Below are positions 16,098-23,154 of a DNA stretch of 40,159 nucleotides, one piece after another (the first letter of the stretch is position 1; the number at the start of each line of letters is the position of its first letter). Under the pieces are notes generated by a model, which was given only the letters and a program-made list of their open reading frames with translations, made no database searches and was not told where the DNA came from. Origin of the DNA: Opitutia bacterium (GTDB taxonomy: Bacteria; Verrucomicrobiota; Verrucomicrobiia; Opitutales; Opitutaceae); assembly GCA_003153035.1 (NCBI GenBank), contig PMBT01000014.1, positions 11,611 through 51,769 on the forward strand, written 5' to 3'. The translations under genes were made by a program, and so were the position numbers.

Positions 16098-16522
16098 AAA
16101 CGCTAACTTCATTCGCCAACTTCTCCCCGATTCCCGGCTTCCGCTCCATCATTGCGCTGCTGCTCGGAATGAGCGTCCTGTTCTCCGGCTGCGTCACCAT
16201 GAAAAGCGTGCCGGTGCCGGCACCGGGTCAGTCGGCAGAGGCGGTCGTCGTGAAAGTCGGCGACAAGGTCGAGGTGCAGACCAGGACCGGCGAGAAATAC
16301 GCTTTCACGATCACCGTCATCGAATCAGACACGCTGGTCGGCAAGACTTCCTCCTCTGCGCAGGAGGTCCGGGTGAAGTTTCAAGACATGGCGAGCTTGC
16401 AGGTGGCGAAAGTGGATCCGGCTCGCACCGCCCTGGCTGGCGTCGGGGGCATCGTAATTGTGGTCGGAGTGGCCTTTCTGTTGTTCCTCGCGAGCGGCGG
16501 CATTCACCTTAACACGATGTGA
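16094..16522 (+). CDS. Predicted lipoprotein with C-terminal membrane helix
   Basis: I start at the ATG that overlaps the tiny ORF; the track frame from 15956 is too long. The product has 142 residues. The signal peptide ends LFSGC (Cys33), a usable lipobox. The mature part has a small beta-rich module (VVVKVGDKVEVQTRTGEKYA, KTSSSAQEVRVKFQDMASLQ), then a C-terminal hydrophobic helix (VGGIVIVVGVAFLLFLASGG). It is not a member of the WDEYV family but occupies the same position after a tiny ORF. Function unknown; a short envelope protein. Confidence 0.72.
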   Translation: MKTLTSFANFSPIPGFRSIIALLLGMSVLFSGCVTMKSVPVPAPGQSAEAVVVKVGDKVEVQTRTGEKYAFTITVIESDTLVGKTSSSAQEVRVKFQDMASLQVAKVDPARTALAGVGGIVIVVGVAFLLFLASGGIHLNTM

Positions 16523-16640
16523 GCCTCCCGTTCATGGGCTGGGCCGACCCAGCACTCCAACCAAGCCGGCGGGGTCTGGTTCGGATTGTTCCTCACGGGA
16601 GTCGGGGTGAAAAGCGCGGCCCGCCGCCAAGCCGGGTGTC

Positions 16641-16707
16641 ATTGGCCCGCGCAATGACCGGCATTAGATTTATCAATTAACCGGTGCGCTCGCGGATCAG
16701 GTAGACT
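16641..16707 (+). promoter_or_regulatory. LysR-type promoter element, copy 4
   Basis: ATTG-GCCCGCG-CAAT (16641-16655), 13 nt (gaccggcattaga), TTTATCAATT (16669-16678), 23 nt, TAGACT (16702-16707). The predicted start site near 16714 leaves only about 19 nt of leader before the ATG at 16733. It is the best match to the consensus and serves lipoprotein-family member 4 plus the MFS gene. Confidence 0.82.
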
Positions 16708-16732
16708 CGGCCCCGTTGATCCCCATCCGACC

Positions 16733-17308
16733 ATGAGCATTCTGCTGAGCCGCACCTCTCTGCATTCGCATGCCAACGCCGCCGCTCTTGGCGCAGCCGC
16801 GCTTGCTCTGAGCGGATGCGTCACCCGCGGCTACAAGCTCGCGCCCAAGAATACGCCCGCGCCGGTGGCGCTTCATTTGGAGGCGGCGCAACCACCGGTC
16901 GGGGCGGCCGTGCACCAGGTCGTCGTGTATCAAGGACCCCGCTCGTGGAAGCGCGAAGCCTTTCGGGACGAGTATGTCGTGAGTGCAACGAACCGGGGTC
17001 CGGCACCACTTACGATCGATTCCGTCGTCTTGCACGATCAACAAGGCGCTCCGATCAATCCCGGGGTCGATCCCTGGGCGCTCGAACGGCTGAGCAAGAA
17101 GTGGTGGGAGACCAATGGCGCGCGGCAGACCGGGACCTATGTTGTCCTCGGGGCGGGCACCGTTGTCGGCGCCGGGATGGCCGTGGCCTCGGCTTACAGC
17201 GGGCTCTGGGGCGCTTCCGTCAGCGCCGGCGCTCGCCACCCCCACCGAAAGCCCCCGCCAGCCTTGAACCGCCTGCAGGACCTTTTCCGCCATGAACCGG
17301 TTTTCTGA
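16733..17308 (+). CDS. Predicted lipoprotein, paralogous family member 4 (C-terminally truncated)
   Basis: The 191-residue product has a canonical lipobox (ALALSGC, Cys29). It matches member 1 closely over the first two thirds: GYKLAPKNTPAPVALHLEAA, QPPVGAAVHQVVVYQGPRSW, KREAFRDEYVVSATNRG, PLTIDSVVLHDQQGAP. After the glycine/alanine-rich segment (VVGAGMAVASAYSG) it switches to ARHPHRKPPPALNRLQDLFR and stops. The C-terminal SLFFP domain of the other members is missing, and I do not see it in another frame before the next gene. This may be a decaying or shortened copy. It is the first gene after promoter copy 4; the MFS gene starts 90 bases later. Confidence 0.72.
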   Translation: MSILLSRTSLHSHANAAALGAAALALSGCVTRGYKLAPKNTPAPVALHLEAAQPPVGAAVHQVVVYQGPRSWKREAFRDEYVVSATNRGPAPLTIDSVVLHDQQGAPINPGVDPWALERLSKKWWETNGARQTGTYVVLGAGTVVGAGMAVASAYSGLWGASVSAGARHPHRKPPPALNRLQDLFRHEPVF

Positions 17309-17398
17309 AGAACCGCCCCTTGCCTGCCGCCGCGTTTTGCCTTTTCAGTCTCTCTTGCCGCGGCCACCATCCAAGCCTTCGCCCCGCCAGTCATCCCC

Positions 17399-18853
17399 AT
17401 GACATCCGCCGCCTTGCGTCCGGCCAACCCGCCCCTTGGCCGTGATCAGCCCTATCCCGGCGCCCGCAGCGCCCTCGTGTTGCTGCTGCTCATTAACCTG
17501 TTCAATTATATCGACCGCTACGTGCTCGCTGCGGTTGTGCCTTGGATCAAGGAATCCTTTTTCGGCGCAAACGGGGTCGTGATGGACGGCGGCGAGACGC
17601 TCACGGCGGTGCTGCAATGGTCCCAAAGGCACCTCGGCTTCAAGCCGGAGAATGCGCTGATCGGAATCCTCGGCACCGCCTTCATGGTCATCTACATGAT
17701 CGGGGCACCGGTTTTCGGCCGGCTGGCCGAGAGATGGTCACGGTGGATGCTGGTGGGAATAGGTGTGGTGCTCTGGAGTCTGGCGAGCGGCGCCTCCGGC
17801 CTGGCCGCGACCTTCTTGATGCTCCTGCTGACCCGCTGCTTCGTCGGCATCGGCGAGGCCGCGTACGGACCGGTCGCGCCCTCGATTATTTCCGATTTCT
17901 ATCCGGTGAAGGTCCGCGGGCAGGTTCTGGCGTGGTTTTACATGGCGATCCCCGTGGGCACCGCCCTGGGCTACGTGCTGGGCGAGAAGGTGGCGAAATC
18001 CGGCATCGGTCCCTGGGGGGCGGCGGTCCTCGGCACTAGTCCCGAAAGCTGGCGGTGGGCGTTCTACCTCGTGGTGGTGCCAGGCCTCCTCCTGGGCGCC
18101 CGGTGCTTCTTCCTGCGCGAACCGCCGCGCGGTCAGGCGGATCTGGTTCATGCCGCCGCGCCGGTTGCCGTCCGTTGGCGTGACTATCTGGTGCTGCTGC
18201 GCACTCCCTCCTATGTGTTTTGCACGCTCGGTATGGCCGCGATGACCTTCGCCATCGGTGGCATCGCCTTCTGGATGCCGTTCTACCTGCAGCAACGCCC
18301 GGGCACCGGCGGATCTCCGATCACCACGTTCGGCGCCATCGTCGTCGTTTCGGGGCTGGCCGGGACATTTCTCGGCGGTCTGGCGGGTGATAAGCTGCGT
18401 CAGCGGTTTCCCGGTTCCTATTTTCTCGTTTCCGGCACAGCGATGCTCGTGGGCTTCCCGCTCTTCCTTGCTGTGCTGAAGGCGCCCTTTCCGCTGGGCT
18501 GGGGGCTGATTTTCCTCGCCTGCTTCTGCCTCTTTTTCAACACCGGTCCAACCAACACGATTTTGGCCAATGTTACCCATCCCTCGATGCGCGCCGCCGG
18601 GTTCGCGCTCAACATCTTTGTCATTCACACGCTCGGCGACGTGCTCTCGCCGGTGGTAATCGGTGTGCTGAGCGACAAATACAGCCTGACGGTCGGCTTT
18701 CTGGTGGTGGGCGTGATGTTCCTGGTCGCCGGCGCCCTCTGGTTGCTCGGCTCCCGCCACCTGCAGCGCGACATGGAGCTGGCGCCAATGGCGCTGCCAG
18801 GGATTCCACCGGCGGATCCGGCGAAAACCGCTGCAGGATCCAGCGCGGCGTAG
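17399..18853 (+). CDS. Spinster-like MFS transporter
   Basis: The 484-residue protein has about 12 membrane segments and the MFS layout. Its motifs resemble the Spinster (Spns) family rather than sugar or drug transporters: LINLFNYIDRYVLAAVVPWI at helix 1, FMVIYMIGAPVFGRLAERWS before helix 3, LLTRCFVGIGEAAYGPVAPS and MAIPVGTALGYVLGEKVA. Animal Spns1 and Spns2 move lysophospholipids and sphingosine-1-phosphate; bacterial members are less studied. It probably shares the promoter copy 4 transcript with lipoprotein-family member 4. The Aas-like gene follows, mirroring the LplT-Aas pair of E. coli, though LplT belongs to a different MFS branch. Substrate is inferred only. Confidence 0.82.
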   Translation: MTSAALRPANPPLGRDQPYPGARSALVLLLLINLFNYIDRYVLAAVVPWIKESFFGANGVVMDGGETLTAVLQWSQRHLGFKPENALIGILGTAFMVIYMIGAPVFGRLAERWSRWMLVGIGVVLWSLASGASGLAATFLMLLLTRCFVGIGEAAYGPVAPSIISDFYPVKVRGQVLAWFYMAIPVGTALGYVLGEKVAKSGIGPWGAAVLGTSPESWRWAFYLVVVPGLLLGARCFFLREPPRGQADLVHAAAPVAVRWRDYLVLLRTPSYVFCTLGMAAMTFAIGGIAFWMPFYLQQRPGTGGSPITTFGAIVVVSGLAGTFLGGLAGDKLRQRFPGSYFLVSGTAMLVGFPLFLAVLKAPFPLGWGLIFLACFCLFFNTGPTNTILANVTHPSMRAAGFALNIFVIHTLGDVLSPVVIGVLSDKYSLTVGFLVVGVMFLVAGALWLLGSRHLQRDMELAPMALPGIPPADPAKTAAGSSAA

Positions 18854-18862
18854 GTCGGAACC

Positions 18863-19068
18863 ATGCATCTGTAGGAAGCGCGATGGCAAAGCGGAAATCG
18901 CCCGCAAGCGGGCTTCCTACCTCATTCATCGAGCGGTTTGTGTTCCTCTGAGGACGACCATGGTTCTAATGCATGAGTCCGTATCGGTAGGCTGCCGCCC
19001 GTTTTCGCGCGTAGTTCTGTGAGATTTCCGGCGCAGTGTTGTAGGGCGGGGTCGCCGAACCCCGCCGT
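18863..19068. repeat. REP-like unit (copy 3) and associated palindromes
   Basis: ATGCATCTGTAGGAAGCGCG (18863-18882) is identical to 22558-22577. Its second half (gcccgcaagcgggcttccta) closes a palindrome by about 18920. Downstream are gcatgagtccg (18971-18981), shared with the arm at 2604-2614, and gcggggtcgccgaaccccgc near 19046, a short hairpin. The unit starts 10 bases after the MFS stop codon. No ORF lies in the region. Confidence 0.65.
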
Positions 19069-19095
19069 TTCACCAGCTGAAGAGGTCGCGAACCC

Positions 19096-19162
19096 ATCGG
19101 CCCACGCAATGACCGGCATCAGATTTTTCGATTAACGGCTCGCACCGGGAGCGGATATATTT
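19096..19162 (+). promoter_or_regulatory. LysR-type promoter element, copy 5
   Basis: ATCG-GCCCACG-CAAT (19096-19110) is one mismatch from the dyad. It is followed by gaccggcatcaga (13 nt, nearly identical to copy 4), then TTTTTCGATTAACGG (from 19124), then after 22 nt TATATT (19156-19161). It is the most degenerate copy of the TTTATCAATT box but keeps the spacing within one base. The Aas-like gene starts about 19 nt after the predicted start site. Confidence 0.7.
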
Positions 19163-19186
19163 AGCGCCGAAGTAACCAACCCGACC

Positions 19187-21322
19187 ATGCTGAGATTCGC
19201 CCGCCTCCTGCTCCGCCTGCTCTTCCGTTTCAAGGCATTCAACGAGGCCGTGTTGCAGACGCCCGGCCCGGTGTTGCTGCTCCCCAATCACCTTTCGTGG
19301 TTCGACTGGATCTTCCTCGGCGTGTGCCTGGAATCGGACTGGCGTTTCGTGGCCTCGTCCACGACCGCCCAGTTCTCATTTCTGCATCGCTGGATCATGA
19401 TCAACCGTCGCACCTACCCCATCGATCCGCTCTCGCCGTACGCGGCCAAGCACCTGGCGGGGTACCTGCAGACCGGTGGGCGGCTGGTGCTGTTTCCCGA
19501 GGGCCGCATGTCGCAGACCGGTTCGCTGATGAAGCTCTTCGACGGCGCCGGCTTTCTGCTTCACCGCTCCGATACCCGCGTCATCACCGCCTATCTGCGC
19601 GGCACCCACCGGCTGCCGTTCTCGCGCAACCCGGACCGGAAGCAGCTGTTCTCGCGTGTCACGGTCCATTTCGGCGCAGTGCTGACCCCACCGAAACTCC
19701 CGCACCTCCCGACGGCGGAGGCGCGGAATCGGCTCAGCGACTGGCTGCGCGACCGGATGCTGGAGCAGCAGTTCGAGACGGAAATGTTGTTCGGCCCGTC
19801 CACCGTGCCCGCCGCCATTGTCGAAACCGTGCGGCGGCGGCCCAGTCACCGTGCGCTCGGGGATCTCACGGGAATCCTCACCGGCCGGCGGTTCCTCCAG
19901 GCCGCCGCACTGCTGGCGAACCAATGGCGGAAGCTCCTTCCAGCGCAGACGACCCGCGTCGGCGTTCTCCTGCCGAATGTCACCGCCGCCCCGGTGACAC
20001 TGCTCAGCCTGTGGTCTCTGGGCAAGGTGCCGGCCCTGCTCAACTTCACCTCAGGACCCGCGACGATGCTGGCGTGCGCTCAACTGGCCGGACTGCAGTA
20101 TGTCATCACCTCGCGCGCATTCGTGGACAAGGCCCGGTTGAAGCTGGAGCCGCTCACTGCCGCCGGCCTTCGGTTGATCTACCTCGAAGACGTCCGCCGG
20201 ACCATCGGCAGGGCGCGCAAGCTGGCGGTGTTCGGCGGGTTGATGCGGCTGCCGAGGCCGCCCGGCCGCGACCCGCAGGCCACCGCCGTCGTGCTTTTTA
20301 CGAGCGGCTCCGAGGGCACGCCCAAGGGAGTCGAGCTGACCCATGCCAATCTGCTTGCGAATGTCCGGCAAATGCTCGCGGTTTGCGATCTGCAGGATGA
20401 CGACCGCATGTTCAATGCCCTGCCCCTCTTCCACAGCTTCGGCTTGACCGCTGGTCTGCTCCTGCCGCTCGTGCGCGGCTTTGGTACGTTCCTGTACCCC
20501 TCGCCCCTGCACTACCGTGTCATCCCGATGCTGGTCTACCTGCAGGACAGTACCCTGCTGCTCGCGACCAACACGTTTCTCAACCTCTACGCCCGCCGCG
20601 CGCATCCCTACGATTTCCACACCCTGCGCTACCTTTTCGCCGGCGCGGAAAAGGTGCAGGAGGCCACAGCGACGGCCTGGGCGCGGCAGTTCGGCGTGCG
20701 GGTCCTCGAGGGTTATGGTGCGACCGAGTGCAGTCCCGTCATTGCCGCCAACACGCCGCTGCGTCCGAAGCACGGCGCGGCCGGCCGGCTCTTGCCGGGC
20801 ATCGAGTTCCGGCTCGACGCGGTCCCGGGCGTGACCGAGGGCGGAAGGCTGCTGGTGCGCGGGCCGAACGTGATGAAGGGCTACCTCAATGCCGAGGCCA
20901 ACGCCCGCTTCCAAGCCCTCGGGGGCTGGTACGACACGGGAGACATCGCCACAGTGGATGAAGAGCGGTTTGTCCACATCCAGGGACGGCTGAAACGCTT
21001 CGCGAAGATCAGCGGCGAGATGGTTAGTCTGGGCGCGGTCGAGGATGCCCTGGCCGGCGCGTTTCCGCATTACGGGCTGCGCTGCCAGGTCGCGGTTATC
21101 GCCCATCCCGACGCCGACAAGGGTGAGAAACTCGTCGCGATCAGCAACGAACCCCGCCTGAAACTCGACGAAATTCGCGCGGTGCTTCGTGCCAAGGGCC
21201 TGCCCAACCTGGGGCTGCCGCGCGAGCTGCGCTTCGTGCGCGCCATCCCCAAGCTCGGCACGGGCAAGGTGGACCACCGCGAGCTGGAACGGATAATCGG
21301 CGCCGGCCAGAATCAACCTTAG
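19187..21322 (+). CDS. aas: Aas-like bifunctional acyltransferase / acyl-ACP (or acyl-CoA) synthetase
   Basis: The 711-residue product joins two domains. Residues about 1-190 form a PlsC-type acyltransferase with the HX4D box NHLSWFD (His35, Asp40) and FPEGRMSQTG near residue 105. Residues about 210-710 form an AMP-forming synthetase with LFTSGSEGTPKGVELTH (P-loop), YGATECSPVIAANTP, YDTGDIATVDEERFVHIQGR and LGTGKVDHREL (catalytic Lys). This is the architecture of E. coli Aas, which activates fatty acids and re-acylates lysophosphatidylethanolamine at the inner membrane. An Aas-related role is likely; specificity is not proven. It has its own LysR-type promoter (copy 5). Confidence 0.88.
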   Translation: MLRFARLLLRLLFRFKAFNEAVLQTPGPVLLLPNHLSWFDWIFLGVCLESDWRFVASSTTAQFSFLHRWIMINRRTYPIDPLSPYAAKHLAGYLQTGGRLVLFPEGRMSQTGSLMKLFDGAGFLLHRSDTRVITAYLRGTHRLPFSRNPDRKQLFSRVTVHFGAVLTPPKLPHLPTAEARNRLSDWLRDRMLEQQFETEMLFGPSTVPAAIVETVRRRPSHRALGDLTGILTGRRFLQAAALLANQWRKLLPAQTTRVGVLLPNVTAAPVTLLSLWSLGKVPALLNFTSGPATMLACAQLAGLQYVITSRAFVDKARLKLEPLTAAGLRLIYLEDVRRTIGRARKLAVFGGLMRLPRPPGRDPQATAVVLFTSGSEGTPKGVELTHANLLANVRQMLAVCDLQDDDRMFNALPLFHSFGLTAGLLLPLVRGFGTFLYPSPLHYRVIPMLVYLQDSTLLLATNTFLNLYARRAHPYDFHTLRYLFAGAEKVQEATATAWARQFGVRVLEGYGATECSPVIAANTPLRPKHGAAGRLLPGIEFRLDAVPGVTEGGRLLVRGPNVMKGYLNAEANARFQALGGWYDTGDIATVDEERFVHIQGRLKRFAKISGEMVSLGAVEDALAGAFPHYGLRCQVAVIAHPDADKGEKLVAISNEPRLKLDEIRAVLRAKGLPNLGLPRELRFVRAIPKLGTGKVDHRELERIIGAGQNQP

Positions 21323-21340
21323 AGTCCGCAGTTGAGGCAA

Positions 21341-21458
21341 GTCACAGCGGGCACGGAGAGATTGTCGGGAATGCGCCGTCTTTTTCTGATTACCTCACCC
21401 GGCGGGTGAAGGTCTGCATTCCGATTTCTCTATTCCATCTCTCTGTGTGCTCTGTGAC
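21341..21458. repeat. Nested inverted repeat of short-unit type
   Basis: Outer arms gtcacagcgggcacggagag (21341-21360) and ctctctgtgtgctctgtgac (21439-21458) pair at 16 of 20 positions. Inside, ggaatgc (21368-21374) pairs with gcattcc (21416-21422), and tcaccc-ggc-gggtga (21395-21409) is a perfect hairpin. The block begins 18 bases after the aas stop codon and ends 34 bases before the convergent GNAT stop. Confidence 0.65.
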
Positions 21459-21492
21459 GAACTCCTGAATCCATGTTAATGCATGGCGCCGG

Positions 21493-21924
21493 TCACGACT
21501 GTTTTTCCGGCATGATCTCGAGACACACGGAATACTCCTGGTAACCCATCGCCTTCCAGAAGGCGACGCCCGCGGCATTTGCGCACAACACCTCGACCGT
21601 CAGCCGCCGGCCGCGCGGCCAGATCTCCTCGCGGAGCAGCTGCATCACGCGGCGACCCACCGCCTGCCGCCGCCGGCTGCGCACCACGAACAGGTGCCGC
21701 AGGTAGATCTCCTCGGTGAACTCACGGTAAAGCGCGTAAGCCACCAGCTCGCCGTCTTCTTCGAATAGCTTCGCTGTGTAATCGCCGCTGCCGATCCAGC
21801 GCCGCATGCGCGCCGTCAACTCCACCACGTTCATCGGGTTGCGATGCCCTTCGTCCCGGATGAGCTGGTGATTCAGTGAGCCCAGCAACGGATAATCAGC
21901 CGGCTTCGCCTCACGGTAAGTCAT
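21493..21924 (-). CDS. GNAT family N-acetyltransferase
   Basis: The track frame starts at 22239, but residues before MTYREAKPADYPLLGSLNHQ are not credible. I start at the ATG at 21924 (an ATG at 21933 is equally possible). The 143-residue protein fits a compact GNAT domain: an N-terminal strand-helix, AKLFEEDGELVAYALYREF (strands 2-4), LRHLFVVRSRRRQAVGRRVM (the acetyl-CoA pyrophosphate loop, R/Q-x-x-x-G-x), and VEVLCANAAGVAFWKAMGYQ at the end. It would transfer an acetyl group to an unknown amine in the cytoplasm. Confidence 0.82.
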   Translation of the reverse strand: MTYREAKPADYPLLGSLNHQLIRDEGHRNPMNVVELTARMRRWIGSGDYTAKLFEEDGELVAYALYREFTEEIYLRHLFVVRSRRRQAVGRRVMQLLREEIWPRGRRLTVEVLCANAAGVAFWKAMGYQEYSVCLEIMPEKQS

Positions 21925-22034
21925 GCGCCACATGGTGCCAGGACGACTGCCGCTTGCAGCAGGAAAGTGAGGGCGTTGGGCGCCGGGGACACATCTCCCG
22001 ATTGATGGTAGATTGTGATTCTGATCAAAAGTGG

Positions 22035-22054
22035 CACGGCTCTCCCGAGCCGTG
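22035..22054. repeat. Perfect hairpin, cacggctc/gagccgtg
   Basis: An 8-bp perfect stem (22035-22042 with 22047-22054) has a 4-nt loop in the divergent region between the GNAT gene and the small membrane protein. It has no U-tract. It looks like another dispersed palindrome rather than a terminator. Confidence 0.5.
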
Positions 22055-22177
22055 GGCTTTGGGGAATGGAAAACCAATGCCGGAGGCCCATGCCACCTCG
22101 GGCGACCGGCAACTCGGAGAGGCGCTTGCGCTCCGGCCTTGGCAGCACCCCGGCTCTGCGCGAGACTGTCCGGTGCC

Positions 22178-22549
22178 GTGACCCTGCTTTTCGCCTTCGC
22201 TCCCATGTTCTTCGCATTTGAGCTCTGGCAGCTCGTCATCGCAGAGCGTTATGTCGGGCTTAAGCAGATCGCGCGGGGCACGGATCCGCGCGAGCTCGGC
22301 CTCGGCGAGGTTACCGCCGCGGTCTGGAGCCTGACGCTGATGGCTTACTGGGGGTGGATGCTGCTAATGCTGTTCCAGCCGTGGGGGCAGTTGCAGGTGC
22401 TGATCCTCATTGGCGTCTCCGGGCTCGGCTTCGCGATCCGGCGCGGTTGCGGACTGAAATGGCTGCTCGTGATTCTGACTTTTGAGGGGTCCATCCGCAT
22501 CGGCATGCTGCTGTCACTCTGCGTGCTCGCGTGGCGCCGGCTGCTGTAG
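22178..22549 (+). CDS. Small membrane protein of unknown function
   Basis: The track starts at 22031, but its first 49 residues are arginine-rich and not protein-like. The GTG at 22178 (or ATG at 22205) gives a protein of about 123 residues with three to four hydrophobic segments: TLLFAFAPMFFAFELWQLVI, SLTLMAYWGWMLLMLF, VLILIGVSGLGFAI, and LLSLCVLAW. The loop GLKQIARGTDPRELGLGEV lies between the first two. No family is recognised. It ends at a TAG followed within eight bases by a REP-like unit. Confidence 0.55.
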   Translation: MTLLFAFAPMFFAFELWQLVIAERYVGLKQIARGTDPRELGLGEVTAAVWSLTLMAYWGWMLLMLFQPWGQLQVLILIGVSGLGFAIRRGCGLKWLLVILTFEGSIRIGMLLSLCVLAWRRLL

Positions 22550-22557
22550 CCCGCACG

Positions 22558-22600
22558 ATGCATCTGTAGGAAGCGCGCTTGCGCGCGATCTGTCCTCCGT
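22558..22600. repeat. REP-like unit, copy 4
   Basis: The first 20 bases are identical to the copy at 18863. They run into the short palindrome gcgcgc-tt-gcgcgc. The unit starts eight bases after the stop codon of the small membrane protein. Confidence 0.65.
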
Positions 22601-22687
22601 ATCCTCGGCGACAAAGGATGGCTGAGGGAGAATCAGAATCGTCGTGCGCCGCACCGGTCACTGCTGCCCCGCCCGATTAAAGTGACG

Positions 22688-22969
22688 TCAGTATCCCAGG
22701 CGTCGCGTGAACCCCTTGGGTGCCGGCGGACCGAACGACGCGACGAAGAACTTCTGGGCGCCGCTCATGAGCCGGAAGTATTTCTGGTAGTCACCGGCCC
22801 AGGAGTTCGGAACGCAGATCCGTTTCAAGACCCCGTTGCCAACCCGGTCCGGAGCCCCCGAATCCGGGGCGAGCTCCATCAGGAAATTCGGTTGCCGCGT
22901 ATGCACCACGTAGTGTCGGGACGAACCGGGCTCGTCGTGCTCGATCCGCAGGAAGTTGGGAAAATGCAT
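22688..22969 (-). CDS. Hypothetical protein, about 93 residues
   Basis: I prefer the ATG at 22969 (MHFPNFLRIEHDEPGSSRHY) over the track start at 23014. The sequence has ordinary protein composition (HTRQPNFLMELAPDSGAPDR, ICVPNSWAGDYQKYFRLMSG, KFFVASFGPPAPKGFTRRLG) with no signal peptide or membrane segment. I do not recognise the family. It is divergent from the coiled-coil gene at 23155. Confidence 0.6.
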   Translation of the reverse strand: MHFPNFLRIEHDEPGSSRHYVVHTRQPNFLMELAPDSGAPDRVGNGVLKRICVPNSWAGDYQKYFRLMSGAQKFFVASFGPPAPKGFTRRLGY

Positions 22970-23154
22970 GGCCGCGAGCGACCCGCACCGTAACCATCCC
23001 ATCACCCGCCACAAGCCCCAATTTGCCGATCTCCCGCCGGCCCGCGGTCTCCGCGAGGACCATGGGCAAGATGGAGGCGGATTTAGCCTTGAGCAATCGT
23101 GAATCCACCAGCAAAACGGGTGCGTCCCGCTGCTTCTCCCCCCGTTCCCCGCCT

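Noticed and set aside
20051-21340. 429-residue minus-strand ORF
   Set aside because: Antisense to the AMP-binding domain of the Aas-like gene.
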